Part shown: piece by piece, positions 1 through 8,749 of the stretch
Layout: each line of letters opens with the position of its first letter
How positions within the stretch are numbered: the stretch's first letter is position 1
NCBI GenBank assembly: GCA_044433115.1
Contig: JAWXTY010000011.1
Location: 1 to 51,596, forward strand
Source of the DNA: CAKUIA01 sp044433115
GTDB taxonomy: Bacteria; Verrucomicrobiota; Verrucomicrobiia; Opitutales; Intestinicryptomonadaceae
DNA: 51,596 nt
Reading direction: 5' to 3'
The notes under the pieces: model-generated
What the model saw: the letters and a program-made list of their open reading frames with translations, nothing else
Told to the model about the DNA's origin: nothing
The model's database searches: none
Position numbers and translations under genes: made by a program

Positions 1-1
1 G

Positions 2-694
2 GGGCAAGTTGTTATCGAGACTATGATGGGGGCAGTTAAAGATGTCATAGCCCCTATAATGGGTAAGCGTGCTACAGAGGCGGCATTTCCTTTGATAATT
101 TGTTTCTTCTTTTATATTTTACTAAATAATTGGAGTGGGCTTTTGCCTTTTGCAGAGACTTTATTTGATATACAAAGCGTTAATATCGACGCAAGCCAAG
201 TTGCTCAATATCAAAACGAGGGCTATGAGATTGTAAAAAATGCTGATATTATCACAGCTATAAAGCAAGTACCTATTTACAAGCCTGCAAATTCTGACTT
301 AAATTCAACTCTTGCATTGTCTTTAATCTCCTTTATTGCGTGGATTTACTTTGTTATGCGTTATGCAGGACCAAAAGCACTTTATTACGACTGGTTTGGC
401 AATAAGGCAGATAAAAACGAATTGCCTAAGATGTTGTATCTAGCAATGTTCGGAATATTTTTCTTTGTAGGTTGTATAGAAGTTGTATCTGCACTATTGA
501 GGGTAGTTTCCCTATCATTTAGGCTTTTTGGCAACAACTTTGGTGGCGAAAAGCTGATTGCAAGTATGGGCAATTTTGCATTTCCATTCTACTTTTTAGA
601 AATAATTATAGGGCTTGTTCAAGCTTTGATATTCTCATTACTAACAGCAATTTACATAGGGCTGATAACAAATCACGACACAGCCGAACACTAA
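2..694 (+). CDS. atpB: F1Fo ATP synthase subunit a (5' end outside window)
   Basis: Subunit a forms the two proton half-channels beside the c-ring in the inner membrane. The reading frame is open through the window's first bases, so the N-terminus is missing. The first in-window ATG is at 23, but upstream codons read on in frame without a stop. The essential stator arginine is visible in the motif FRLFGNNFGGE, Arg about residue 167 counting from that ATG. Several hydrophobic helices are present and the C-terminal two-helix channel region is complete. It is the first visible gene of an atpBEFHAGDC operon. An extra loop of about 50 residues, rich in Q, N and D (around residues 47-95), lies between the first visible helix and the next, as in some long subunit a versions. 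Confidence 0.95.
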   Translation, partial: GQVVIETMMGAVKDVIAPIMGKRATEAAFPLIICFFFYILLNNWSGLLPFAETLFDIQSVNIDASQVAQYQNEGYEIVKNADIITAIKQVPIYKPANSDLNSTLALSLISFIAWIYFVMRYAGPKALYYDWFGNKADKNELPKMLYLAMFGIFFFVGCIEVVSALLRVVSLSFRLFGNNFGGEKLIASMGNFAFPFYFLEIIIGLVQALIFSLLTAIYIGLITNHDTAEH

Positions 695-727
695 TTTTAA
701 CTTAAACAAAAAATAAAGGATAAAAAA

Positions 728-952
728 ATGACAGGATTATTGACATTAGCAGAAGCAGCAGCAGGAATAACTGGAAGCATACAAGGCGGTTTAGGTTGCC
801 TCGGTGCATCTATAGGTGTAGGTTTCGTTGGTATGAAAGCAGTTGAAGCTGTAGGTAGAAACCCAGGTGCATCAGGCAAGATTTTGGTGCAATCTATCTT
901 AGGTATGGCACTAGCAGAAGCTGTTGCATTCTACGCATTAATGCTCGGGTAA
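728..952 (+). CDS. atpE: F1Fo ATP synthase subunit c
   Basis: Subunit c is the 74-residue hairpin proteolipid whose oligomer makes the rotating ring. Two hydrophobic helices flank the polar loop GRNPGA. The ion-binding carboxylate is Glu64 in ALAEAVAFY. Sodium-type rings usually have a Gln in helix 1 and a Ser or Thr just after the Glu. Here the equivalent positions are Val31 and Ala65, which argues for proton coupling; this is inference from known ring structures. A good ribosome site AAAGGA lies 7 bases before the ATG, fitting the high expression that a multi-copy subunit needs. Confidence 0.96.
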   Translation: MTGLLTLAEAAAGITGSIQGGLGCLGASIGVGFVGMKAVEAVGRNPGASGKILVQSILGMALAEAVAFYALMLG

Positions 953-970
953 CATAGAATTTTCAAAGCT

Positions 971-1495
971 ATGTATGCGATATTAGCATCTGGTGCTACG
1001 CAAATAACTGAGAAATTTGGCGTAAATATAGGCTTATTATTAGGCAATTCTATAACTTTTGCACTAGTTGCATTTATCATTTATAGATTTGTGTTTAAGC
1101 CTGTAATGGCAAAATCTCAAGAGCGTATAGATATTATAGAAAAGGGCTTAGCAGATGCTAAAGAAGCTGAAACTGCCCTTCAAAGCACTCAAGAAACAGT
1201 TGCCGAAAAACTTTCTGAAGCGACAACTGAAGCTATGTCTGTAATATCTGAGGCAAAAAACCAAGCAAAGCAAATTCTTGAAAAGGCTAATTTAGAGGCG
1301 AGCCAAGCTAGCACGCAATTTCTAAATAAGGCTCAAGAGCAACTAGAAGCTGATAGGCTCAAGATGAAAACTGAGCTTAAAGCAGAGCTTTCTCAATTGG
1401 TCTCTCAAGTTGCCCAAAAGGCAGTTAAAGAGCTTTTAACTAAAGAACAACTTAGCCAAATAAGTAAAGTAGCCTTAGAGGATATAACTAAGTAA
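971..1495 (+). CDS. atpF: F1Fo ATP synthase subunit b
   Basis: Subunit b is the peripheral stalk that ties F1 to subunit a. It is 174 residues: an N-terminal membrane helix (about residues 20-42) followed by a long charged coiled coil rich in A, E, K and Q, the normal architecture and length. It follows atpE by 18 bases with no obvious Shine-Dalgarno sequence. Its stop codon shares one base with the atpH start (TAATG), so the two are likely translationally coupled. Confidence 0.94.
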   Translation: MYAILASGATQITEKFGVNIGLLLGNSITFALVAFIIYRFVFKPVMAKSQERIDIIEKGLADAKEAETALQSTQETVAEKLSEATTEAMSVISEAKNQAKQILEKANLEASQASTQFLNKAQEQLEADRLKMKTELKAELSQLVSQVAQKAVKELLTKEQLSQISKVALEDITK

Positions 1496-1875
1496 TGACT
1501 ATAAAACAACAAGCCAAATTCTTAGCAAACTTCGCAAAAAACAGCGATGGACGCTTTAGTAAAGACAAGCTAATTGCCCTATTTGAATACATAAAGGCGA
1601 ATATGGATAGCAATAAGTGCTTGGCTTTGCTTAGGCAGATAAAGAAGATTGTCAGCGAAAGCGAGGCAAGCTTTTCTGTGAAAGTTGAATATGCTGGCGA
1701 ACTTAGTTCTGCTGATAAAGACAAGCTTAAGGACTTTATCAACAAGACTATGAATAAGGATATGGACTTTAGTTTTGAGGAAAATGAAAGTTTAATTGCA
1801 GGCTTAAAAATTACAGCAAGCGATATTTTGTATGAGAATACTTTATCTAGTACTCTAAAAAGTTTAGGGAAATAA
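1495..1875 (+). CDS. atpH: F1Fo ATP synthase subunit delta (short form)
   Basis: Delta joins the top of F1 to the b stalk. The product is only 126 residues, against about 175-180 in most bacteria. The C-terminal half looks normal: a beta-strand segment (FSVKVEYAGEL), a helix, then a strand near ESLIAGLKI and a last helix ending SSTLKSL. The N-terminal helical bundle that binds subunit alpha is much reduced. Position between atpF and atpA and a one-base overlap with atpF support the assignment. Identity by raw similarity is weaker than for the other subunits. Confidence 0.86.
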   Translation: MTIKQQAKFLANFAKNSDGRFSKDKLIALFEYIKANMDSNKCLALLRQIKKIVSESEASFSVKVEYAGELSSADKDKLKDFINKTMNKDMDFSFEENESLIAGLKITASDILYENTLSSTLKSLGK

Positions 1876-1877
1876 AA

Positions 1878-3413
1878 ATGAGCGACATAATTAAAGAAAT
1901 AGAAAAAGAAATTAGCCAAATAGAAATGCAAACTCGTAAAGATTGCATAGGCAAAGTAATTTCAGTTGCAGATGGTGTAGCGAGGCTCAATGGGCTAAGC
2001 AAGGCTATGTATAACGAAATGATTGAATTTGATAACGACACTTATGCGATGGCTTTAAATCTTTTAGAGGACGAAGTAGGTTGCGTTATTTTGGGCGATG
2101 CCGACAATATTAAAGAGGGCGACACTGCTAAAACTACTGGGAAATTGCTCAGCGTGCCAGTGGGCAAGGGGCTTTTAGGACGTGTAGTTGACGTGTTGGG
2201 TAGACCTCTTGATGGCAAGGGTAAGATTGAGGCGACTGAATATTATCCTGTAGAAAAGATTGCACCAGGGATTATGCCAAGAAAGGGCGTAGACCAACCT
2301 GTACAAACGGGGATATTGGCAGTCGACTCTATGATACCTATAGGCAGAGGTCAACGTGAGCTTATCATTGGAGATAGGTCTACAGGCAAAACTTCTATTG
2401 CAATAGACACTATCATCAACCAAGCCAACACGAACAGAAAAGGCTTAGCTAGTGGCGACCCTGAGTTTAGACCTATATATTCTATATACGTAGCTATAGG
2501 GCAAAAAAATTCCAACATAGTTAGAACTATACAAACTTTAGAAGAAAAAGGAGCGATGGAGTATACTATAGTAGTTGCCGCTGGTGCTTCTGACAACGCT
2601 TCAAATATATACATTGCACCTTATTCTGGTTGTGCGATGGGCGAATATTTTATGAATAATGGAATGGACGCTTTGATTGTTTATGATGACTTATCTAAGC
2701 ACGCATCAGCTTATAGACAAATTTCTTTGATTTTAAAGAGACCTTCAGGTAGAGAAGCGTACCCTGGCGACGTGTTCTATTTGCATAGCCGTTTGCTAGA
2801 GAGAGCTGCGAGATTAAACGAAGAAAGTGGTAATGGCTCTTTGACAGCCTTGCCTATAATCGAAACTCAAGCTGGCGACGTTAGTGCGTATATCCCAACT
2901 AATGTGATTTCTATCACAGATGGACAAATTTTCTTGGAGACTGACTTGTTTAACCAAGGTATACGCCCTGCAATTTCTGTTGGTATATCTGTAACTCGTG
3001 TGGGTTCTGCAGCTCAAATTAAAGCATTTAAGCAAGTTGCAGGAAAGCTCAAGGGCGAGTATGCTCAATATAAGGAATTGGCAGCATTCGCTCAATTTGG
3101 TTCAGACCTTGACGAGCGTACAAAAAGCACGATTGAAAAGGGCGATAGACTTGTTGAAATCTTAAAGCAATTAAATTCTAGCCCTAAGGCAGTTGGTGTA
3201 CAAATTATAATTTTGTGGGCATTGCAAGAGGGATATTTTACTGAAGTCGAAGTTAAATCTATACAAAAAGCTATAGCAAATTTAGAAGAATTTTTAGACA
3301 GCACAAGCCAAGCTATCATCACTCGCATTGAAACTGAAAAGGTTTTGACAGAGGAAATTGAGGCAGAATTGGCAAAACTTTGCAAAAATTGGAAAAATCA
3401 ATTTAGTATCTAA
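1878..3413 (+). CDS. atpA: F1Fo ATP synthase subunit alpha
   Basis: This is the non-catalytic nucleotide-binding subunit of the F1 hexamer, 511 residues, standard length. The Walker A loop GDRSTGKT spans residues 165-172 and carries Ser where GDRQTGKT is usual. The arginine finger that reaches into the catalytic site is Arg374 in SVTRVGSAAQ. The N-terminal beta-barrel, central RecA-like domain and helical C-terminal domain are all present. It begins two bases after the atpH stop and is followed after five bases by atpG. Confidence 0.98.
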   Translation: MSDIIKEIEKEISQIEMQTRKDCIGKVISVADGVARLNGLSKAMYNEMIEFDNDTYAMALNLLEDEVGCVILGDADNIKEGDTAKTTGKLLSVPVGKGLLGRVVDVLGRPLDGKGKIEATEYYPVEKIAPGIMPRKGVDQPVQTGILAVDSMIPIGRGQRELIIGDRSTGKTSIAIDTIINQANTNRKGLASGDPEFRPIYSIYVAIGQKNSNIVRTIQTLEEKGAMEYTIVVAAGASDNASNIYIAPYSGCAMGEYFMNNGMDALIVYDDLSKHASAYRQISLILKRPSGREAYPGDVFYLHSRLLERAARLNEESGNGSLTALPIIETQAGDVSAYIPTNVISITDGQIFLETDLFNQGIRPAISVGISVTRVGSAAQIKAFKQVAGKLKGEYAQYKELAAFAQFGSDLDERTKSTIEKGDRLVEILKQLNSSPKAVGVQIIILWALQEGYFTEVEVKSIQKAIANLEEFLDSTSQAIITRIETEKVLTEEIEAELAKLCKNWKNQFSI

Positions 3414-3418
3414 GACAA

Positions 3419-4312
3419 ATGAAGGGTATAAGAGAGATAAAGAGCCGAATTAAATCGGTAAAAAGCACTGGGCAAATTACGCACGCAATGCAGTTGGTAG
3501 CTTCTTCAAAGATGAAGAAGGCTCAAACTCGTGCAGAAAATGGCAGAGCTTATAATCTCTTGTTGCTAGATTTGATGGATACTCTTATGTCGAAGAGGGA
3601 TAGCTTGGATTTCAATCCAAGAATTTTCACTAAGTCAGAGGCTAAAAAGAGATTAATTATAGTATTTTCTACAGACAAGGGGCTTTGTGGTCCACTAAAT
3701 TCTAACTTGCTTAAGATTATTTCTGGCATAGATAGAGACGAAGCGTCTTATATTGCTATAGGCAATAAGGCTTCGAGGTATATAGCTGCGACAAAGAGAA
3801 AATTAATTGCTCACTTTGATATAAGCGACAATGTAAAGTTCACTGAAGTCAAGGTTGTAGTAGACTACGCTTTAAAGAGATTGCAAGAGGGCGAATTTGA
3901 CACGCTCGAAGTGCTTTATCCTGCATTTATCAATACGCTAAAGCAAGATAGCACGCTTTTGAGAGTTGCTCCTATAGACAATTTAGATGAGCATATAGAA
4001 GTGATGAAGTCAAAGTATAAAAGTTCATTAAACACTCATAGTGAAGAGGATAAGAGACAGCTTTTAATTGAGCCATCTGCTAAGGAACTCTTTGCAGAGC
4101 TTCCACTTTATTATATAAGAAACACAATTTATCATTTAGCCTTGGAGGCAAAGGCAAGTGAGCAATCGGCAAGAATGGTATCTATGAAGGCAGCTTCAGA
4201 CAATGCAGACTCGCTAATTGCTTCGCTATCTTTACAATACAATAAGGCAAGGCAAGAGGCTATTACTAACGAGATTATAGAATTGTCTTCGGCAATGGTA
4301 AATGAAGAATAA
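3419..4312 (+). CDS. atpG: F1Fo ATP synthase subunit gamma
   Basis: Gamma is the central rotor shaft, 297 residues. The N-terminal helix has the family signature (REIKSRIKSVKSTGQITHAM) and the C-terminal helix has the matching pattern around ASEQSARMVSMKAASDNA, including the conserved Met-x-x-Ala-x-x-Asn-Ala core. The Rossmann-like middle domain starts at KKRLIIVFSTDKGLCG. It sits between atpA and atpD in the standard order. Confidence 0.97.
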   Translation: MKGIREIKSRIKSVKSTGQITHAMQLVASSKMKKAQTRAENGRAYNLLLLDLMDTLMSKRDSLDFNPRIFTKSEAKKRLIIVFSTDKGLCGPLNSNLLKIISGIDRDEASYIAIGNKASRYIAATKRKLIAHFDISDNVKFTEVKVVVDYALKRLQEGEFDTLEVLYPAFINTLKQDSTLLRVAPIDNLDEHIEVMKSKYKSSLNTHSEEDKRQLLIEPSAKELFAELPLYYIRNTIYHLALEAKASEQSARMVSMKAASDNADSLIASLSLQYNKARQEAITNEIIELSSAMVNEE

Positions 4313-4329
4313 GAAAAGGATTTAAAACA

Positions 4330-5766
4330 ATGAATAATGGCTATGTAAATCAGATAATAGGGGCAGTTGTTGACGTAAAGTTTAACACTAGCGAGATACC
4401 TGCTATATACAACGCACTAGAAGTTATTATAAATAATGACAACCAAGAGCAAAAACTCGTACTAGAAGTTCAGCAACACATTGGCGATGGCTTAGTTAGA
4501 ACTGTGGCGATGTCCTCTACTGAGGGCTTGCAAAGAGGAGCTTTAGTTACGGACACAGGCTCTCCTATACAAGTTCCAGTTGGCAATGAGGTTCTTGGGC
4601 GTATGTTCAATGTAACAGGCGACCCTGTGGATAACAAGCCTGCCTTGGCTACTAAGGAGCGTTTGCCTATACATAGAAAAGCCCCTTCGCTAGAAGAGCA
4701 ATCTACTAAGGCTGAGATTTTAGAGACAGGCATTAAGCCTATAGACCTTATTTGTCCTTTCGTTAAGGGAGGTAAAGTTGGTGCATTCGGAGGTGCTGGT
4801 GTTGGTAAGACTGTGGTAATTATGGAGCTTATCAACAATATTGCAAAGGCACACGGGGGTGTATCTGTATTTGCTGGTGTAGGCGAGCGTTCGAGAGAGG
4901 GCAATGACTTGTATAAGGAAATGTCGGAGTCTGGCGTTATAGACCAAGAGAACCCAGAGAAATCTAAGGTAGCCTTAGTGTATGGACAAATGAACGAGCC
5001 TCCTGGTGCAAGAATGAGAGTTGCTCTTTCTGCATTGACTATGACTGAATATTTCAGAGACGTGCAAGGGCAAGACGTATTGTTGTTTGTAGACAATATT
5101 TTCAGATTTAGCCAAGCAGGCAGTGAAGTTAGTGCCTTGTTGGGTAGATTGCCATCTGCAGTGGGTTATCAACCTACGCTTGCATACGAAATGGGTGCAT
5201 TGCAAGAGAGAATTACTTCTACGAAAAAGGGTAGTATTACATCTTTTCAAGCTGTTTACGTACCTGCAGACGACTTGACAGACCCAGCTCCTGCAAATAC
5301 TTTTGCTCACCTAGACTCAACTATCGTACTTGATAGAGCTATTGCGTCTTTGGGCATATATCCTGCAGTAGACCCACTTGCTTCTACCTCAAATGCACTT
5401 AGCCCAGAAATAGTTGGGCAAGAACACTTTGAAGTTGCAAGAAAGGTTCAAGAAGTTTTACAAAAATATAAGGACTTGCAAGATATTATTGCGATTTTGG
5501 GTATGGACGAATTGTCTGAAGAGGACAAATTGACTGTAACAAGAGCAAGAAAAGTGCAAAAATTCTTGTCGAACCCATTCCATATGTCAGAGATATTCAA
5601 TGGTATCCCTGGTAAATATGTGAAAGTTGCAGACACTGTTAGAGGCTTTAAGATGATTTTAGACGGCGAACTAGACCATATAAATGAAAATGACTTTTAT
5701 ATGAAAGGTGCTATAGAAGAAGTTATCGAAGCTCACGAAGAAAACGAAAAGAAATTTAAGAAGTAA
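4330..5766 (+). CDS. atpD: F1Fo ATP synthase subunit beta (catalytic)
   Basis: Beta carries the catalytic ATP sites, 478 residues. The Walker A motif GGAGVGKT spans residues 154-161, the catalytic glutamate is Glu186 in GERSREG, and the DELSEED lever is complete at 393-399. An AAGGA ribosome site precedes the ATG. It lies directly after atpG and ends one base before atpC, so alpha, beta, gamma and epsilon are all in one operon. In Bacteroidota atpDC is usually separated from the rest, so this layout is evidence against that phylum. Confidence 0.98.
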   Translation: MNNGYVNQIIGAVVDVKFNTSEIPAIYNALEVIINNDNQEQKLVLEVQQHIGDGLVRTVAMSSTEGLQRGALVTDTGSPIQVPVGNEVLGRMFNVTGDPVDNKPALATKERLPIHRKAPSLEEQSTKAEILETGIKPIDLICPFVKGGKVGAFGGAGVGKTVVIMELINNIAKAHGGVSVFAGVGERSREGNDLYKEMSESGVIDQENPEKSKVALVYGQMNEPPGARMRVALSALTMTEYFRDVQGQDVLLFVDNIFRFSQAGSEVSALLGRLPSAVGYQPTLAYEMGALQERITSTKKGSITSFQAVYVPADDLTDPAPANTFAHLDSTIVLDRAIASLGIYPAVDPLASTSNALSPEIVGQEHFEVARKVQEVLQKYKDLQDIIAILGMDELSEEDKLTVTRARKVQKFLSNPFHMSEIFNGIPGKYVKVADTVRGFKMILDGELDHINENDFYMKGAIEEVIEAHEENEKKFKK

Positions 5767-5767
5767 T

Positions 5768-6175
5768 ATGAGGTTAGAAATAGTCAGTCCAGAAGGTATA
5801 GCTTGGCAAAGCGACAATGTCGATAGCGTAAGTTTGCCTTTAGTTGGAGGGCAAATACAAGTATTGGAAGGGCATATTCCCTTGATTGCAATGCTTGATG
5901 TTGGCTCTTTGAGCGTTAGTGTAGGTGGAAAAACCGAAGAATTGGCAGTGGACAAAGGCTATGTAAATATCAATGGCGATTTAGTTTCTGTTATGACAGA
6001 GCAAGCTATAAAGCTAGAGGATATAGACCTAAAAACTGCCACTGAAGCTAAGATTGCAGCCGAACGTGCATTGGAAGAAGCAAGGAAAGCAGAGCATATT
6101 AACCCTGAAAAAATTGACGAATTAGAGCGTAACGTAAAGTTGGCTATGATTCAAATGATGAACAAAAAGAACTAA
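5768..6175 (+). CDS. atpC: F1Fo ATP synthase subunit epsilon
   Basis: Epsilon binds the foot of gamma and regulates ATPase activity. The product has 135 residues. The N-terminal beta sandwich is recognisable (LEIVSPEGIAWQSDNVDSVSLP, then GGQIQVLEGHIPLIAML) and a charged C-terminal helical hairpin follows from about residue 90. It starts one base after the atpD stop and is the last gene of the operon. No convincing terminator follows; rpmF begins 85 bases later. Confidence 0.95.
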   Translation: MRLEIVSPEGIAWQSDNVDSVSLPLVGGQIQVLEGHIPLIAMLDVGSLSVSVGGKTEELAVDKGYVNINGDLVSVMTEQAIKLEDIDLKTATEAKIAAERALEEARKAEHINPEKIDELERNVKLAMIQMMNKKN

Positions 6176-6260
6176 ATCAAGGTAATTTCTAAAAAAAAGC
6201 TTGACTGAAGTGAAATTTATAGTAACTTTTGATAGTTTATAAATTTAATAAGGAAGAATT

Positions 6261-6440
6261 ATGGGACAACCAAAACGCAAACAATCTAAACAACGTACAC
6301 GCATTAGACGTGCAGCAAACAATTACGACTTGCCAGAATTTTCAAAAGATCCAACTGACGGCACTATGTTTAAACCACACAGGGTTAACCCTGCGAATGG
6401 TATGTACCGTGGTAGACAAGTTATAAGTACAAAAGTCTAG
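6261..6440 (+). CDS. rpmF: 50S ribosomal protein bL32
   Basis: A 59-residue basic protein beginning MGQPKRKQSKQRTRIRRAAN, the characteristic bL32 start, with PHRVNPANGMYRGRQV near the end. There are no cysteines, so it is the zinc-independent form. A strong ribosome site AAGGAAG lies just upstream (around 6250-6256). bL32 is very often encoded directly before plsX-fabH, and that order is kept here. Confidence 0.95.
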   Translation: MGQPKRKQSKQRTRIRRAANNYDLPEFSKDPTDGTMFKPHRVNPANGMYRGRQVISTKV

Positions 6441-6458
6441 TTTGTACGATAAGGGGCT

Positions 6459-6485
6459 AAAAATAGCTAATTGCCAATTTTTAGA
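6459..6485 (+). repeat. 27-nt hairpin motif, copy 1
   Basis: Self-complementary element: CTAAAAAT (6457-6464) pairs with ATTTTTAG (6477-6484). The core AAAATAGCTAATTGCC recurs before pyrF (48265), before rpmH (50395), in shortened form over the rnpA stop (51080) and inverted before tex (13528). Here it lies just after rpmF and supplies the TTGCCA that may be a -35 box. Confidence 0.75.
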
Positions 6486-6502
6486 AGCTCCTTTAGTATA
6501 AT
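6471..6502 (+). promoter_or_regulatory. Putative promoter before plsX
   Basis: TTGCCA (6471-6476) and a perfect TATAAT (6497-6502) are separated by 20 bases. An overlapping second TATAAT follows at 6502-6507. The spacer is longer than the 17 bases usual for sigma-70. Predicted by eye only. Confidence 0.4.
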
Positions 6503-6524
6503 ATAATAATTGAATATATTTTGC

Positions 6525-6570
6525 GGGTATTGCTCTTGAATGAAAATTTAAAGACAATACCCCTTTTTTT
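6525..6570 (+). terminator. Rho-independent terminator between rpmF and plsX
   Basis: An 8-bp perfect stem GGGTATTG (6525-6532) with CAATACCC (6555-6562), then a C and seven Ts. It either ends the rpmF transcript or acts as an attenuator in a plsX leader. Two further hairpins, AAAAGC/GCTTTT (6575-6601) and AGCTTG/CAAGCT (6611-6632), lie between it and the plsX start. Confidence 0.75.
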
Positions 6571-6651
6571 ATTTAAAAGCTTCTTTGAATTAAAGGCTTT
6601 TTTAATTAAAAGCTTGTCTTTGTTGGCAAGCTGTCTAATCTTGTATACATA

Positions 6652-7725
6652 ATGTCGGAAAATATAGATACAAAGGAGATGAAAATCGCTATAGACGCAA
6701 TGGGTTCAGATAATGGACCTGTAGAGTTTGTTGCAGCTATTGCAATGTATCTTAAGAAAAATAAGGATACTTTAGCAAACTTTGTGCTATTTGGGCAAGA
6801 GCCTGTTCTTAAAGAACTTTTAGCTGAATTCAAGCTCGAAGCTGAACCTAGAGTTAGCATAGTTCACGCCGAAGAAGTTATAACTATGCAAGAGAAGCCT
6901 ATGAAGGCTTTAAAGGCAAAGAAGAATTCTTCTATGTTGGTGGCTATAGATGCTTTAAAGAAAAAGGAAGTCGACGTTTTGTTGAGTTGCTCAAACACTG
7001 GAGCATTGATGGCTGGAGGCACTTTGAAGTTGCGTCCTCTATTTGGGGTAGAACGCCCAGCTCTTGCTACTGTAATGCCTTCTGATGGCAGAAACTTTGT
7101 TATGCTAGACGTTGGGGCAAACCCTAGTCCTAAGGAAATTCACTTTTTGTCGAATGCCATTCTTGGCTCGAATTATGCAAAGGTGGCTCTTGGCAAGGAA
7201 AACCCAAAGGTTGGCTTATTGACTATAGGCACTGAAGAGGGCAAGGGCAATGAAATCGTGCAGAAGGCTCACAATATTTTAAAGGAGGCAGGCGACGCTG
7301 TAAATTACGAAGGTCTAATTGAGGGCTTTGATGTATTTTGTGGCGACACAGATGTAGTTTTGTGTGATGGCTTTACTGGAAATATATTGCTAAAGACTTC
7401 AGAGGGCTTGTTTACGACTTTAAAAAATATAATGAAAAAGGAGTTCACTAAAAATATTTTTAGATGGATTTCTTTAATTTTTGCCTTACCTGTGTTATTA
7501 GCTGTCAAAAAGAAAGTGCCTGTAGAAAAAATGTCAGGAGCACCACTTTTGGGGCTAAACGAATTAATAATCAAAGGGCATGGTTCAAGTAAGAGAAAGC
7601 AAATCTTGGGTGCATTGCAAATATGTATAGATTGCGTTAAGAACAACTTGAACGAAAAGATAAAAGTTGACATTATAAATGCTAATGCTCAGCTAAACAA
7701 AGAAGACCCAGACGAAGAGGAGTAA
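6652..7725 (+). CDS. plsX: Phosphate acyltransferase PlsX
   Basis: PlsX converts acyl-ACP to acyl-phosphate, the first committed donor for phosphatidic acid synthesis through PlsY. The product has 357 residues. Family signatures are visible: KIAIDAMGSDNGP near the N-terminus, SCSNTGALMAGG, MLDVGANP, GTEEGKGNE and DGFTGNILLK. The ATG at 6652 has no clear ribosome site; an alternative ATG nine codons in, at 6679, is preceded by AAAGGAG but with no spacing, so the first is kept. It ends 4 bases before fabH and the pair are surely co-transcribed. Confidence 0.95.
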   Translation: MSENIDTKEMKIAIDAMGSDNGPVEFVAAIAMYLKKNKDTLANFVLFGQEPVLKELLAEFKLEAEPRVSIVHAEEVITMQEKPMKALKAKKNSSMLVAIDALKKKEVDVLLSCSNTGALMAGGTLKLRPLFGVERPALATVMPSDGRNFVMLDVGANPSPKEIHFLSNAILGSNYAKVALGKENPKVGLLTIGTEEGKGNEIVQKAHNILKEAGDAVNYEGLIEGFDVFCGDTDVVLCDGFTGNILLKTSEGLFTTLKNIMKKEFTKNIFRWISLIFALPVLLAVKKKVPVEKMSGAPLLGLNELIIKGHGSSKRKQILGALQICIDCVKNNLNEKIKVDIINANAQLNKEDPDEEE

Positions 7726-7729
7726 ATTT

Positions 7730-8731
7730 ATGATAAATAGTGGGATTTCACCAATAATTATAGGAACTGGCAGTTATGTACCTGAGAAGGTTATGACTAA
7801 TTTTGACCTTGAAAAGATTGTAGATACTACAAATGATTGGATTTTTGAGAGGTCAGGTATATTAGAAAGACGCATTGCTAGAGACGACGAGACTACTTCG
7901 GATATGGCAGCAGAAGCGTCAAGAAGAGCATTGGCAGACGCTAATGTAGACGCAACAGACATTGATTTAGTTATTTTGACTTCAGCAACTGGCGATATGC
8001 ACTTTCCATCTACTGCTTGTTTATTGCAGGCAAAGTTGGGCTTGAGAACTAATATCCCTTGCTTTGATTTAAGTGCAGCTTGCACAGGCTTTATATATGC
8101 TTTGGAAGTAGCTGGCAGAATGATGCAATCGGGCTTTTACAAGAAGGTATTGATTGCTTCTGCTGAGAAGATGAGTGCAATTTTGGATTGGCAAGATAGA
8201 AATACTTGCGTGCTATTTGGCGATGGAGCAGGGGCAGTGGTATTGAAAGCTGAGATTGGCGAGTTATCTGGCGTGATAGGTTCTGTGTTGGGAGCAGATG
8301 GCACAGGTATGGATATTTTGAATATGCCTGCAGGTGGGTCAGCAATGCCTTCGAGCGAGCAGACTGTTAAGGATAGATTGCACTATGTGAAGATGGACGG
8401 CAAAGAAGTCTTTAAGATGGCAGTTAAGACTATGCAAGAGAAGGCTTTTGAAGTTTGCGAATTGTGCAATATAAACCCTGAGCAAATTTCTTTATTGATA
8501 CCACACCAAGCAAATTCAAGAATTATCAAGAGCGTTGCAAAGCGTTTAAAGATACCTTCAGAAAAGATTTTTGAAAACTTGGAAAAGTATGGCAACACAT
8601 CATCTGCAACTATACCTATTGCACTCGATGAAGCGAGAAAGCAAGGTAGGATAAAGGAAAATGACTATGTTTTATTTGTTGCCTTTGGGGCAGGATTGAC
8701 ATGGGGGGCTACTTTGATTAAATGGAAGTAA
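7730..8731 (+). CDS. fabH: 3-oxoacyl-ACP synthase III (KAS III)
   Basis: FabH condenses acetyl-CoA with malonyl-ACP to start fatty-acid synthesis. The product has 333 residues with the full catalytic triad: Cys118 in AACTGF, His259 in IPHQAN and Asn289 in YGNTSS. The C-terminal motif AFGAGLTWGATLIKW is intact. It is coupled to plsX, 4 bases upstream, and followed after 18 bases by the BamD-like gene. Confidence 0.97.
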   Translation: MINSGISPIIIGTGSYVPEKVMTNFDLEKIVDTTNDWIFERSGILERRIARDDETTSDMAAEASRRALADANVDATDIDLVILTSATGDMHFPSTACLLQAKLGLRTNIPCFDLSAACTGFIYALEVAGRMMQSGFYKKVLIASAEKMSAILDWQDRNTCVLFGDGAGAVVLKAEIGELSGVIGSVLGADGTGMDILNMPAGGSAMPSSEQTVKDRLHYVKMDGKEVFKMAVKTMQEKAFEVCELCNINPEQISLLIPHQANSRIIKSVAKRLKIPSEKIFENLEKYGNTSSATIPIALDEARKQGRIKENDYVLFVAFGAGLTWGATLIKWK

Positions 8732-8749
8732 TTTCGAAAAAGGATAATT

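Noticed and set aside
6229..6426. A 65-codon plus-strand frame overlapping rpmF
   Set aside because: It is out of frame with bL32, which is unmistakable.
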